NCBI GenBank assembly: GCA_024229275.1
Contig: JAAESQ010000672.1
Coordinates: forward strand, 1 to 64,000
Direction of reading: 5' to 3'
Length of the DNA stretch: 64,000 nucleotides
Origin: a bacterium
GTDB taxonomy: Bacteria > Acidobacteriota > Thermoanaerobaculia > Thermoanaerobaculales > Sulfomarinibacteraceae
This document shows, piece by piece, positions 48,096-58,694 of the stretch. Under the pieces are notes generated by a model. That model did no database searches and was not told where the DNA came from. It was given only the letters and a program-made list of their open reading frames with translations. The translations under genes and the position numbers were made by a program. Numbering within the stretch: position 1 is the first letter of the stretch; each line of letters opens with the position of its first letter.

Positions 48096-49102
48096 GAGTT
48101 TCCTCCGCCTGTGTCCTTCCGAGGTCTGAGCCGATAGAAGCTGTCTACGATACCCAGCGCTGCAACCACAACGGGTATTGGCATTCGAAGACAGAGCAGG
48201 CCAAGTCCCCAACGGACAAACCACCCACGCCCAACCCAGCGCGCAAGGTGGGCCCGGATAATAGCCAATCCGTGAGCGAAATACAAGATCATGACTGTCA
48301 TCAGCAGGTTGATTGCGATCCAGCGCGGCGTTCCATCCAACAATAGGGTCCCGACGCCGGTTGCCACAAAGGCCCACGGAAGCATTTCGTCGCTCGAATA
48401 CTCCTCAAACGCCACGGCAGGAACCTTGAGACCCAGAATTGCCAATCGAGGGCGCACCCAGAACAAAATCAACACAAGGTAGCCTATTGGCACGCTAGGC
48501 ATGATCCATTTGAGAGAGGCCTCGAGTCGGTCGATTTCCCGGTAGAGTTCAGCCTTGGGAACGCCTGCGCTACCGGACATCTCGGCAATCTCGTCGAACG
48601 GACCTTGCATTACGGCAGCAGTGTAAGTGAGGGGATCTTCCGGAAGGGCCATCAACGCCACTACAAGTAGGCTAAGTGCTGCCATGAACGCACTGTTAAG
48701 CGCAATCCAACGTCCTTGACTCCATCCGTATCGAGACCACGCCTCGACACTGACCGCAGGGATGACCACAACGAACAGGTATGCCCCCAAGATCACAGCC
48801 CACGTGGCCCCTCCACCAGCGAGAATAACCACAATCAAGCCCGCTACGACCCAACTCCAGGCCATTGCAGTCGTTCGCCCGGCAGGCACCTGCTGCAGCA
48901 CTGGAATCAGAGCGAGCGGAGCGACAAGCAGTCCAAATCCGGGCAGCACGACAAGGCTGGCTGCAAGAGCCAACGACGCCACACCCGCCACGCCGGCACT
49001 GAGCCGGCGAGGAGGGGGCTTCACCGATTCTCGGTGTTCGAGTTCAGCCTGAGGCTGGGCGTCTGGTTCCACTGTGGCGGCCCTTCGTCGGTGGCTGGTC
49101 AA
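48092..49102 (-). CDS. DUF2232-like polytopic membrane protein
   Basis: Multiple hydrophobic helices; located between rpsR and rplI. Confidence 0.6.
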   Translation of the reverse strand: MTSHRRRAATVEPDAQPQAELEHRESVKPPPRRLSAGVAGVASLALAASLVVLPGFGLLVAPLALIPVLQQVPAGRTTAMAWSWVVAGLIVVILAGGGATWAVILGAYLFVVVIPAVSVEAWSRYGWSQGRWIALNSAFMAALSLLVVALMALPEDPLTYTAAVMQGPFDEIAEMSGSAGVPKAELYREIDRLEASLKWIMPSVPIGYLVLILFWVRPRLAILGLKVPAVAFEEYSSDEMLPWAFVATGVGTLLLDGTPRWIAINLLMTVMILYFAHGLAIIRAHLARWVGRGWFVRWGLGLLCLRMPIPVVVAALGIVDSFYRLRPRKDTGGGNS

Positions 49103-49129
49103 CGAATCCCGCTGCCGACGAATCGGCTC

Positions 49130-49363
49130 CTACTCACCCACGTAGGGAAGCAGCGCCATGTGTCGCGCTCGCTTGATGGCGCGTGCGAGCTTGTGTTGAA
49201 ACGCCGGTCGCGTCCCTGTCACTCGACGGGGCAGGATCTTCCCGTTGGTCGGCGTGTACTCACGCAGAAGGTCCATGTTCTTGTAGTCGATGTAGTGGAT
49301 TTTCTCGACCGTGAAGCGGCAAATTTTGACTCGGCGACGAAACTTTCTCTTCTGATGACCCAT
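49130..49363 (-). CDS. rpsR: Ribosomal protein S18
   Basis: [43 protein letters not shown]. Confidence 0.95.
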   Translation of the reverse strand: MGHQKRKFRRRVKICRFTVEKIHYIDYKNMDLLREYTPTNGKILPRRVTGTRPAFQHKLARAIKRARHMALLPYVGE

Positions 49364-49375
49364 CGCTTCTACTCC

Positions 49376-49765
49376 CTAGCTGCTGGCGTCATCGGCCTTG
49401 GCTTTTGCCTCGGCCTTCGCCGCCTTCTTGGCAGCCTTCGCCTGCAGTAGGCGATCCGTTTTCTGTTGACGCTTCATCTCACGATCCAGATTCAGAATCA
49501 GCGACCGCATTACAACATCGTTCGTCCGCAGTTCGAAATTGAGATCGGTCAGTGCCTGTCCGTCAACCTCAAACTTCCAGAAGTGGTAGACGCCGTAAGT
49601 CCTCTTCTTGATCGGATAGGCGAGACGTCGACGACCCCTGGCATCCTTTTCTACGACGATTCCTTTGCGATCGGTGATGACTTTTTCGAGGCGATCCAGA
49701 GCGGTTGCTTCGTCGTCTGGTCCTGCCTCGGGGTCCATCATGACCCCCAGCTCGTACAGTGGCAT
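49376..49765 (-). CDS. rpsF: Ribosomal protein S6
   Basis: MPLYELGVMMDPEA..., RRRLAYPIKKRTYGVYHFWKFE. Confidence 0.95.
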   Translation of the reverse strand: MPLYELGVMMDPEAGPDDEATALDRLEKVITDRKGIVVEKDARGRRRLAYPIKKRTYGVYHFWKFEVDGQALTDLNFELRTNDVVMRSLILNLDREMKRQQKTDRLLQAKAAKKAAKAEAKAKADDASS

Positions 49766-49913
49766 TGTTTCCTCCTCTCGGCCTTCGGCCCCAATCTCGC
49801 TGGATGGGGGCGAGGAGCTGGTTCCTCCCCGGTCAGACCGGGAGCCGGTATTGTACTCGAAAGCTCTCGAAAGGCAAGCGTTTGCTCTTCAGTGGCCTTC
49901 AGTCCACACAAGT

Positions 49914-50981
49914 TCACCGCAACCCGGATGGATATCCATCCGGTGGGTGGTCGTAATCAACGCCGGATTCCCCTTCAATGACGTTTCCCATCGGGAAGCC
50001 CGGGCAGTCATTCTCGCGCAACGTTTTCAACACGCGCTCCAAGTGTTTGGCCTCGACGATGAGGACCATTCCGACTCCAAGATTGAAGGTTCGCCACAAA
50101 TCGTTCTCTGGAACACGCCCTTTTTCGGCCAGGAGACGGAACACCGCCGGCACATCCCAGGCGCCGACTTTGACCACAGCGCGACAGTTGTCTGGCATGA
50201 CCCTGGGGAGGTTATCTGTGATCCCTCCGCCCGTGATATGCGCGATGCCGCGAACAAGCCGAGCCTCTATCAACGGCCAAACCGGTTCGAGATAGCACTT
50301 GTGAACCGCCAGCAACTCCTCACCGACACTGCGCCCAAGTTCCGGCACCTGATCGTCAACTGAGTATCCGAGCTTGTCTAGGAGCACCAACCGCGCTAGC
50401 GAGTAACCGTTGGTGTGCAATCCTGTTGACGGCAAACCAACGAGAATGTTGCCCGGACGAACTTGAGAGCCATCGAGAAGCTTTTTGCGGTCTGCAATAC
50501 CAACGATGAATCCGGCAAGGTCGTACTCTTCGTCGGAATAGAAGCCCGGCATTTCAGCAGTCTCTCCACCGAGTAAGGCCACGCCTGCCTCACGACATGC
50601 TGTGGCAACGCCACCAATGACCTCAGCTGCCATCCCCGGTTCGAGCTGGCCGGTCGCAAGATAGTCGAGAAAGAAAAGGGGACGGGCGCCCTGCACCAGA
50701 ATGTCGTTGATGCAATGATTCACGAGATCCTGCCCCACCGTTCCATGACGCCCAGTGAGAAAAGCGACCTTGAGCTTGGTGCCGACTCCGTCGGCTGAAG
50801 CCACCATGATCGGTTCTTTCAAATCCTTCGGCACTCGGAACATCCCCCCGAACGCGCCTTGGTCGGAGAGAACGCCATCTGTGTAGGTGGCACGCACAAG
50901 GTTCTTGACTCCCTCCAACGCTTTGTCCTGAGCATCGATATCGACTCCGGCCTCACGATAGGTGGTCACTGGGCCCTCCAT
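49914..50981 (-). CDS. purM: Phosphoribosylformylglycinamidine cyclo-ligase
   Basis: YREAGVDIDAQDKAL, ASADGVGTKLKVA, GGETAEMPGFY, HITGGGITDNLPRV. Confidence 0.95.
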   Translation of the reverse strand: MEGPVTTYREAGVDIDAQDKALEGVKNLVRATYTDGVLSDQGAFGGMFRVPKDLKEPIMVASADGVGTKLKVAFLTGRHGTVGQDLVNHCINDILVQGARPLFFLDYLATGQLEPGMAAEVIGGVATACREAGVALLGGETAEMPGFYSDEEYDLAGFIVGIADRKKLLDGSQVRPGNILVGLPSTGLHTNGYSLARLVLLDKLGYSVDDQVPELGRSVGEELLAVHKCYLEPVWPLIEARLVRGIAHITGGGITDNLPRVMPDNCRAVVKVGAWDVPAVFRLLAEKGRVPENDLWRTFNLGVGMVLIVEAKHLERVLKTLRENDCPGFPMGNVIEGESGVDYDHPPDGYPSGLR

Positions 50982-51154
50982 TTCCGGCGCTTGCCTGATC
51001 CAAAACACAACTCTATACGCCGTACTTTCCTGGGCCGTCACCATAGCCTTTGGTGCGATTCGAGACAAGTAAGAGTCGACTTTATGTCCGTGAATCGCTG
51101 ACTTCGAGAACTCCGCACTGGCGTAGAACGCACGTTCTTGATACAAACTGGTCC

Positions 51155-54100
51155 ATGAAGGTGATTCACCTCTTTCGCTATCCTGGTCTCGATCAACCAA
51201 CCCTCAACCGATTGCTCGCTAGTACGAGAGCCCGAGTGTCGGCCGCGATCCAGGCCATTGACTCGGAATTCTGCTTCAACGTCCAGCTCTCGCGCGACCT
51301 GCAATCAGATGAGCTGGATGTGCTGCGCTGGCTACTCAGCGAGACCTTCGACCCAGACGGCTTCGGCGAAACGTCTCTCCTCGAGGCCAAGGGCGATCCA
51401 ATTCTCGAGGTCGGTCCAATTCTCGAGGTCGGTCCACGTCTCTCATTCTCGACGGCCTGGTCGACCAATGCCGTCGCCGTATGCCATGCGTGTGGGCTCG
51501 ATGCCGTAGTCCGCATCGAACGTTCGCGGCGCTATCTGGTGCAAGCAACGAAAGACCTGAATGGCACGCAGCAAGGCGCGCTTCTCGGTCTTCTTCACGA
51601 TCGGATGACTGAGTGTGTCTATACGTCAGAGCTGTCCGACTTTGACCCCGGTGTGGAACCGGAGAACGTTCGAGCCGTACCCATCCTCAGCGAAGGCCGC
51701 GCGGCCCTTGAGGCCATCGATCGCGAAATGGGCCTCGCCTTCGACGAGTGGGATCTCGAGTACTACACAAAACTGTTCCGCGACACCATTGGCAGAAATC
51801 CCACCTCGGTGGAGTGCTTTGACATCGCGCAGTCAAACAGCGAACACTCACGGCACTGGTTCTTCAAAGGGCGCCTGATCATCGACGGAGTCGAAGCTCA
51901 AAAACACCTTATCGCGCTCGTCACTGAGCCTCTCGAGGTAAACCGCAACAACTCCATTATCGCTTTTACCGACAACTCCAGCTCGATTCGAGGCTATGTG
52001 GTGAGAACGATGTCCCCACAGACCATCGGGATCCCAGGCCCCCTCGCACCTCAGGACCTCAATCTCGATGTTCTTCTGACCGCAGAAACGCACAATTTCC
52101 CGTCGGGAGTCGCACCCTTTCCAGGCGCTGAGACCGGAACCGGTGGACGCCTCAGAGACACCCACGCAACCGGTCGCGGTTCATTGTTCGGCGCCGGCAC
52201 GGCCGCCTATAGCGTCGGCAATCTCCACATTCCCGGCTACAAGCTCCCCTGGGAAGACGAGAGCTTCCTCTACCCACCTAACCTCGCCCCGCCACTGCAG
52301 ATCGAAATCGAAGCTTCGAACGGCGCCTCAGACTACGGCAACAAGTTTGGCGAACCCGTAGTCCAAGGATTCACTCGCTCATGCGGCCTTCGATTGCCGG
52401 GCGGCGAACGGCGAGAGTGGATCAAACCGATCATGTTTTCAGGCGGCATCGGACAGATGGATGCCCGTCACGCCACGAAAGGAAGTCCAAAACCCGGCAT
52501 GCTGGTCATCAAGATCGGTGGCCCGGCGTATCGCATCGGCATGGGCGGCGGCGCCGCATCAAGCATGGTGCAGGGTGAGAACGCCGCCGAATTGGATTTC
52601 AACGCCGTCCAACGCGGTGATGCAGAGATGGAACAGAAGCTCAATCGCGTCATCCGAGCCTGCTGTGAACTAGGTGAGGACAATCCCATCGTCTCCATTC
52701 ACGATCAGGGAGCGGGCGGCAACTGCAATGTCCTCAAAGAAATAGTCGAACCTGAAGGAGCGCGAATCGAGATTCGAGATGTGCTGCTCGGCGATGCAAC
52801 TCTCTCGGTTCTTGAGATCTGGGGCGCCGAGTACCAGGAGAACGATGCACTTCTTATCCAGCCCCAACATCGAGAGTTGTTCGGGAATCTGTGCAGGCGG
52901 GAAAAAGTACCGTGGTCAGTGGTCGGCGAGATCACCGGCGACGGGCGTATCGTGGTTCACGACGCATCGGACGATAGTACGCCGGTGAATCTCGAACTGA
53001 ATCATGTACTCGGCGACATGCCGCAGAAGACTTTCGATCTAGCCCGGGTAGCACCACAACTCGAGCCACTAACTCTTCCTGAGGGCACGACAGCAGCCAT
53101 GGCTCTAGATCGTGTATTGCGCCTTATCTCGGTCGGATCGAAACGCTTTCTGACAACCAAGGTCGATCGAGCTGTGACCGGCCTGATTGCACGCCAGCAA
53201 TGCGCCGGGCCATTGCAGCTAACCGTTGCCGACGTTGCCGTTATCGCTCAGAGTCATCTCGCGACCACTGGTGCGGCTACGGCTATCGGGGAGCAGCCGC
53301 TCAAGGGCCTGGTTGACCCTGCGGCAATGGCCAGGATGAGCGTCGGCGAAGCCCTGACCAATTTGGTGTGGGCGAGGGTGAGCGCGCTGCCTGACGTTCG
53401 CTGTTCGGCTAACTGGATGTGGGCAGCCAAGCTCGAGGGAGAAGGCGCTGCCCTTCATGACGCGCTCGTCGCTATGAAAGATCTAATGATCGAGCTTGGG
53501 ATTGCGGTCGACGGCGGTAAGGACAGTCTGTCAATGGCGGCTCTCGCACCGACAGCAGATGGTTCGTCCGAGACGGTCAAAGCGCCGGGAGCGTTAGTCG
53601 TTTCGGCATATGTCACATGCCCCGATATTCGACAGACCGTAACTCCGGATCTCGAACTCGGCGACCGCGGTCGCCTGCTTTACCTCGACCTCGGCAGAGG
53701 CAAGTATCGTCTCGGCGGCTCGGCTCTAGCCCAGGTCTACAACCAGGTCGGCAACAGCTCACCGGATGTCGAGGATGCGGGGCTTCTTGCCAGAGCGTTC
53801 GACGCTGTGCAGTTACTGATCGCTGATGGCGTCATAACTGCCGGACATGACCGATCGGATGGCGGTCTTGTGACGTGCCTTCTGGAGATGGCTTTCGCCG
53901 GCAATTGCGGAATTGACGTCGACATTCCAGCTGAAGCGTCACTTGATCCTCTTGACGTACTTTTCGCTGAAGAACTCGGACTCGTGATCGAGGTCGACAA
54001 GGCCGCCGTAGATACCGTCAGTGCCGCGTTTGCCCATGCTGAGGTGCCGTGCATCGCAATCGGCCGAGTCACGACGCAACCGACGATCAAACTCCGGATA

Positions 54101-55102
54101 TCCGGACGCGAGGTGCTAACTGAGGTCATGCCTGCGCTACGCGATGTGTGGGAGGCTACTTCTTTCGAACTCGACCGCCTGCAGGCTGAGCCGGAATGTG
54201 TGGACCAGGAAATGCGTGATCTCCCACATCGTACCGGACCCTCATTCGGTCTCAGTTTTGATCCCGCCCCTACACCCCCTGCGCTGCTCTCAGCTGAGAA
54301 CAAACCTCGTGTCGCCGTGCTTCGTGAAGAAGGGTCCAACAGCGACCGCGAGATGGCTGCCGCATTCTGGATGGCCGGCTTCGAACCCTGGGACCTCACG
54401 ATGAGCGACCTGGTCGCGGGGCGCGTCACCCTCGATGACTTTCGCGGCCTCACCATGGTCGGTGGATTCAGCTACGCTGACGTCTTGGACTCGGCCAAGG
54501 GCTGGGCAGGTACGATCCGTTTCAATCAATCGGTATGGTCACAGTTCGAGGATTTCTACGGCCGTTCGGACACCTTCAGTTTCGGAGTCTGCAACGGCTG
54601 CCAGCTCTTGGCGCTCCTCGGCTGGGTGCCTTGGCGGGGTGTCCCCGATTCCGATCAACCCCGTTTCATCCGTAACGCCTCAGGACGCTTCGAATCACGC
54701 TTCGCCACCGTGCGTATTCTTGAGAGCCCCGCCATCATGCTGAAGGGCATGGCCGGTTCCACTCTCGGCCTTTGGGTGCAACATGGTGAGGGCCGAGCAT
54801 ACTTTCCCGAGAGGAGCATCCTCGACGAGGCGCTGGCCAACCAACTGGCACCTGTACGCTTCGTCGATGATGAAGGATGCATCACCGAGGCCTATCCGGC
54901 GAATCCTAACGGTTCGGCTGAAGGGATCACCGCACTATGCTCGCGCGATGGTCGACACCTGGCGATCATGCCTCATCCCGACCGAACCTTCATGAAGTGG
55001 CAGTGGGGGTGGATGCCGCCTGCTTGGCGCCGTGAACTGCCCGTCTCTCCGTGGTTGAGAATGTTTCAGAATGCGAGAGCATGGTGTGAGGGAACGGAGT
55101 GA
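51155..55102 (+). CDS. purL: Phosphoribosylformylglycinamidine synthase, large single-chain type
   Basis: NSEHSRHWFFKG, TAETHNFPSGVAPFPGAETGTGGRLRD, C-terminal GATase with GVCNGCQLLALLG and PHPDR. Confidence 0.95.
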   Translation: MKVIHLFRYPGLDQPTLNRLLASTRARVSAAIQAIDSEFCFNVQLSRDLQSDELDVLRWLLSETFDPDGFGETSLLEAKGDPILEVGPILEVGPRLSFSTAWSTNAVAVCHACGLDAVVRIERSRRYLVQATKDLNGTQQGALLGLLHDRMTECVYTSELSDFDPGVEPENVRAVPILSEGRAALEAIDREMGLAFDEWDLEYYTKLFRDTIGRNPTSVECFDIAQSNSEHSRHWFFKGRLIIDGVEAQKHLIALVTEPLEVNRNNSIIAFTDNSSSIRGYVVRTMSPQTIGIPGPLAPQDLNLDVLLTAETHNFPSGVAPFPGAETGTGGRLRDTHATGRGSLFGAGTAAYSVGNLHIPGYKLPWEDESFLYPPNLAPPLQIEIEASNGASDYGNKFGEPVVQGFTRSCGLRLPGGERREWIKPIMFSGGIGQMDARHATKGSPKPGMLVIKIGGPAYRIGMGGGAASSMVQGENAAELDFNAVQRGDAEMEQKLNRVIRACCELGEDNPIVSIHDQGAGGNCNVLKEIVEPEGARIEIRDVLLGDATLSVLEIWGAEYQENDALLIQPQHRELFGNLCRREKVPWSVVGEITGDGRIVVHDASDDSTPVNLELNHVLGDMPQKTFDLARVAPQLEPLTLPEGTTAAMALDRVLRLISVGSKRFLTTKVDRAVTGLIARQQCAGPLQLTVADVAVIAQSHLATTGAATAIGEQPLKGLVDPAAMARMSVGEALTNLVWARVSALPDVRCSANWMWAAKLEGEGAALHDALVAMKDLMIELGIAVDGGKDSLSMAALAPTADGSSETVKAPGALVVSAYVTCPDIRQTVTPDLELGDRGRLLYLDLGRGKYRLGGSALAQVYNQVGNSSPDVEDAGLLARAFDAVQLLIADGVITAGHDRSDGGLVTCLLEMAFAGNCGIDVDIPAEASLDPLDVLFAEELGLVIEVDKAAVDTVSAAFAHAEVPCIAIGRVTTQPTIKLRISGREVLTEVMPALRDVWEATSFELDRLQAEPECVDQEMRDLPHRTGPSFGLSFDPAPTPPALLSAENKPRVAVLREEGSNSDREMAAAFWMAGFEPWDLTMSDLVAGRVTLDDFRGLTMVGGFSYADVLDSAKGWAGTIRFNQSVWSQFEDFYGRSDTFSFGVCNGCQLLALLGWVPWRGVPDSDQPRFIRNASGRFESRFATVRILESPAIMLKGMAGSTLGLWVQHGEGRAYFPERSILDEALANQLAPVRFVDDEGCITEAYPANPNGSAEGITALCSRDGRHLAIMPHPDRTFMKWQWGWMPPAWRRELPVSPWLRMFQNARAWCEGTE
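51401..51436 (+). repeat. Perfect 18-bp tandem duplication inside purL (ILEVGP-ILEVGP)
   Basis: attctcgaggtcggtcca x2. Confidence 0.9.
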
Positions 55103-55379
55103 GAGAAGGAGTACAAGCGCATCTGAACAACGAACGTAGGCGGTTGTAAGCTAATCGTCCCCCGCAGTCCGTGCTCGAGATCGATCACTCAGCGCCAAGG
55201 TTCACCGTAACGGTAGATTCTGCCAGTGCTTTTCCCGTGCGGTACCAGCCACGGTTTTTCGCACTCGCGGACTTCTATGAGGGAGGGCAGAACAACTGTC
55301 GAAAAACCAGAGCCAGGTACGCGCCGCCGCACGGTAGATGCTCCCAACGCGCCTCGAGCCCCCAATTTCTATTTGGTGT

Positions 55380-56189
55380 TCAACGTTTTCGACGAGTCGA
55401 TAGCGGCACTGGGTGAGTTTCGACGCGTAGGTCACCGTCCAAGGCTGCCACGCGCAACATGTCGCTCCGCGTCACGGCATGCACCGGAACAGTTTCCGAA
55501 ACCGTTTCGGCAAGCGCCTGTTCGGCAAGATCGACACGGTTGTTCTCAGCTGACAGATGGAGGCCGACCAGAATCCGTACATCGGGCATACTCAAGCGGT
55601 CCAAAGCCTCTGCCGTCTGGTGGTTTCCAAGGTGACCGTGGCGCGAGGCAATCCTCTGTTTCAAAGGCCACGGATATGGTCCATGACGCAGCAGATCTGC
55701 GTCATGATTGGTCTCAACGAGTAGCCAGTCGCAGCCAGCTAAGCGCTGCTCAAGTAGCGGAGTGAAGACTCCAGTGTCGGTCACCACTCCGACGCGCCGG
55801 CGTCCGTCAGTGAAGACGAAACACACCGGCTCGCGGGCGTCGTGGCTTGTCGCAACCGGCAGTACACTGACGCCACCGATGAGAAGCTCCTTCCCCGAAC
55901 TCAGCTCGCCACCCCCGCTGGTTCGCGCCGAGAGCTTGGACCACGTTCCAGCTGTTGCCCACACAGGAGTTGGATCCCGTTTGACGAGGACCTCAAGGCC
56001 TCGCACATGGTCGCTGTGTTCGTGGCTAACGAGAATCGCATCGACTTCGTCGATCGATCTTCCAAAGTGGGCGAGTCGACGACGAATCTGGGTCGCTGAA
56101 ACCCCGGCGTCGATCAAAATCGAAGTTTCATTGAAACAGACTAGGGCAGAATTGCCACTCGATCCCGAGGCGAGGACTAAAACCTCCAA
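55380..56189 (-). CDS. MBL-fold metallohydrolase (YycJ/WalJ-like)
   Basis: VLASGSSGNSALV, LVSHEHSDHVRGL, VTDTGVFT, ETNHD. Confidence 0.88.
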   Translation of the reverse strand: MEVLVLASGSSGNSALVCFNETSILIDAGVSATQIRRRLAHFGRSIDEVDAILVSHEHSDHVRGLEVLVKRDPTPVWATAGTWSKLSARTSGGGELSSGKELLIGGVSVLPVATSHDAREPVCFVFTDGRRRVGVVTDTGVFTPLLEQRLAGCDWLLVETNHDADLLRHGPYPWPLKQRIASRHGHLGNHQTAEALDRLSMPDVRILVGLHLSAENNRVDLAEQALAETVSETVPVHAVTRSDMLRVAALDGDLRVETHPVPLSTRRKR

Positions 56190-56192
56190 CGT

Positions 56193-56639
56193 CTATCTGC
56201 CCGTCGAGCCGAAGCCGCCGTCTCCGCGATCGGAGGAATCTGCTGACACCACCTCATGGAATGCAGCACGCTGAACCGGCGCGAGTACGAGCTGGGCAAT
56301 GCGTTCACCACGCTTGATGGTCACAGATTCCCTGCCGAGATTGATCAGAATGACCTTAACCTCACCGCGATAATCTGAGTCAATGGTGCCGGGAGCATTG
56401 ACCAGTGCTATGCCATATTTCAAAGCCAAGCCGGACCGTGGCCTCACCTGGGCTTCGTAACCCTCGGGAATCTCGAAAACCAAGCCAGTAGGTACCGCCG
56501 CTCGGTCGCCGTTCTCGAGAATGAGGTCATCCACGACGGCAGCGCACAGGTCGGCGCCGGCTGCACCCGCGCTGGCGTACCTCGGTAGCGACAGTCCCTC
56601 CGCATGTGGAAGTCGCACTACGTTTATGTCGAGGATCAT
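56193..56639 (-). CDS. dut: dUTP diphosphatase
   Basis: [58 protein letters not shown]. Confidence 0.95.
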   Translation of the reverse strand: MILDINVVRLPHAEGLSLPRYASAGAAGADLCAAVVDDLILENGDRAAVPTGLVFEIPEGYEAQVRPRSGLALKYGIALVNAPGTIDSDYRGEVKVILINLGRESVTIKRGERIAQLVLAPVQRAAFHEVVSADSSDRGDGGFGSTGR

Positions 56640-57874
56640 GCAACACGCTCCACGAAACCCTCAGGGGCGGCCACAGCAGACGCCATCTGGTCAAGGTCTA
56701 GAATTCGCCGAGACAGACCCGCAACCTCATCTCGCGTGACGGCGTTGATCTCGGCGGCGGTTTGTTCGAAGTCAAAACTGCGGCCACGCTCGAGCAACTC
56801 AGAGACCTCGAGCGCACACAATCCGTCGGTCGTTTCGGCATCCATCGCAAGGCCTCGACGTAGGCCTTCCTTCGCGATATCGACTTCTTCTTTGCTCGGA
56901 CCATGGCACGCGAGTCGGCGAATTTCTTCACAAACAACTCTTTGCGCATTGTCGAATACCGTCGGAGAGCAGGTCCATCCCACCTCGAGCAGCCCACCCA
57001 GGGACCGCGCGACGGGGTTGGACCAGATGTCGTACGTCAGACCTTCGCCTTCACGGAGGCGCTGGAAAAGGCGGCTCGACGCTCCCGACCCAAGGACTCT
57101 ATTGAGAAGGATCAAGGTCATTCCTGCAGGATCCGATGAGGACAAACCTTCAAAGGCCAGCCGTACATGAACTTGGTCTGTGATGCTCCGCGTTTGCCAG
57201 AGCCTCCGCCCTGCCCAGGTGATTGGCGGAAGTGACGGACGCAATGGAGGAGAAGCAAGTGGCAAACGGGCGGTCAGTTGCACGAGGTCCACCGGATCAA
57301 CGTCGCCGACGACCGCAACCAGAAGATTCCCCGGTTGAATCAGAGAGCGGTGGTGGTGCCGCATTCTCTCAGCCGAAAGACTCTCGAGGGAATCCTCGCT
57401 GCCGATGATCGGTCGCGCGAGCGGGTGGTCTCCCCATGCGGCTGTGAGAACAGCTTCCTCAACCTGCTCAACTGGATCATCTTGGATCAGCTGTAACTCG
57501 GCAAGGATAACCCTGCGTTCAAGTTCGAGGTCCACCGCCGCGAAAGTCGGTTCGAGAATCGCGTCGGAGATCAGGTCGATCGCCGATCCAACAGCATCTC
57601 GCGTTGTTTGCACCGTGAGACCCATCATCTCGGCGCCTGTCCACGCGTCCACTCCACCGCCAAGACGATCCATGGTCTCAGCTAACGAGCGCCTGTCTCG
57701 GCTTCCACATTGACGCAATGTGAGGTGCTCAATCATGTGAGTGGCACCCGCCAGTGACTGTGGATCATGGGCCGCTCCACGCAAACTCCAGAGCCCGACC
57801 GTCACGCCGTGCCGGTTTGGCAATCGGCGCACAATAAGGCTCGAGCCTGCGTTGAAAACAGAGATCCTGCCCAT
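56636..57874 (-). CDS. M16 family zinc peptidase
   Basis: [12 protein letters not shown] (HxxEH), downstream [18 protein letters not shown] overlap with dut. Confidence 0.88.
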   Translation of the reverse strand: MGRISVFNAGSSLIVRRLPNRHGVTVGLWSLRGAAHDPQSLAGATHMIEHLTLRQCGSRDRRSLAETMDRLGGGVDAWTGAEMMGLTVQTTRDAVGSAIDLISDAILEPTFAAVDLELERRVILAELQLIQDDPVEQVEEAVLTAAWGDHPLARPIIGSEDSLESLSAERMRHHHRSLIQPGNLLVAVVGDVDPVDLVQLTARLPLASPPLRPSLPPITWAGRRLWQTRSITDQVHVRLAFEGLSSSDPAGMTLILLNRVLGSGASSRLFQRLREGEGLTYDIWSNPVARSLGGLLEVGWTCSPTVFDNAQRVVCEEIRRLACHGPSKEEVDIAKEGLRRGLAMDAETTDGLCALEVSELLERGRSFDFEQTAAEINAVTRDEVAGLSRRILDLDQMASAVAAPEGFVERVA

Positions 57875-57917
57875 CTCAGCCGCGGAGTGTACTACACGAA
57901 CAGAACGACGACGACAC

Positions 57918-58691
57918 TTACCGGAATGGCGTAACTTTGGGTGGTTGATTGCCCCCACTGCCACCGCCGATGCCTGTACCGGAGCCTGTACCGGTGCCAA
58001 TACCAGTACCTGTCCCTGTCCCTGTACCGGTGCCTGTTCCGGTACCGGTGCCAGTACCCGATCCTGTACCCGCGCCGCCTGTCTGCTGGTCCTGCGGCCG
58101 ATACACGAACTTCCACTCAGTGCATTCCGATAAACCTTCGTAGACACGCATGGTTGGCAATGGGCCGCAGTTCGTTGGCTCCACGCCGATGATCGGGCCC
58201 CTCTTCTGCTCTGCCCCGCCGCTGAACATTGACCCACTTTGAGGCCGTGGCGTCGGCGTGGGAGTCGGCGTCGGCAAACCGGTTTTCGGGTTTCGGCGTT
58301 TTCTCTTGCCGTCTTGACCAACAAAGATGGGTTCCCAGTCAAGCTCGCCGGTGAAGGGATTCGTGTACTTCTTTCGAATCACCTTAGGATCCGCCTCCCA
58401 GATCTCTTTCATCGTGACCGGGAGGCGACCGTACTTCTTCTGATACAGGCGAATTGCCTCGGCATATTGCAGGCCACGAAAGATGACCTCAGCCTCTCGA
58501 TCTCGCTGCATTGTGCGCGAGGCTTGCTGGAATGCAGCACCCATCATGATCGCCATCACCATCAGGATGATGACAAACGCCACCATGGTATATCCGTTCT
58601 CGGCAGACGTTCTTGATGAGCAAGTCTGTGTGGGGTTCAAATCACTCAATCCAGAGCGCTCCTTCCAGCGGCAGGGCTCAAACTCTGGCAC
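57918..58691 (-). CDS. Pseudopilin-like protein with Gly-Thr repeat tail
   Basis: ENGYTMVAFVIILMVMAIMMG prepilin-like helix; C-terminal GTGSGTGTGTGTGTGTG...GTG. Confidence 0.65.
   Translation of the reverse strand: MPEFEPCRWKERSGLSDLNPTQTCSSRTSAENGYTMVAFVIILMVMAIMMGAAFQQASRTMQRDREAEVIFRGLQYAEAIRLYQKKYGRLPVTMKEIWEADPKVIRKKYTNPFTGELDWEPIFVGQDGKRKRRNPKTGLPTPTPTPTPRPQSGSMFSGGAEQKRGPIIGVEPTNCGPLPTMRVYEGLSECTEWKFVYRPQDQQTGGAGTGSGTGTGTGTGTGTGTGTGTGIGTGTGSGTGIGGGSGGNQPPKVTPFR
57971..58075 (-). repeat. Imperfect hexanucleotide tandem repeat encoding (Gly-Thr)n
   Basis: cctgta/ccggtg/ccagta-type hexamers repeated throughout. Confidence 0.85.
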
Positions 58692-58694
58692 TGA

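Noticed and set aside
57949-58143. Plus-strand ORF encoding (Pro-Val)n repeats (MPPLPPPMPVPEPVPVPIPVPV...)
   Set aside because: Antisense reading of the hexamer repeat that encodes Gly-Thr in the pseudopilin-like gene.
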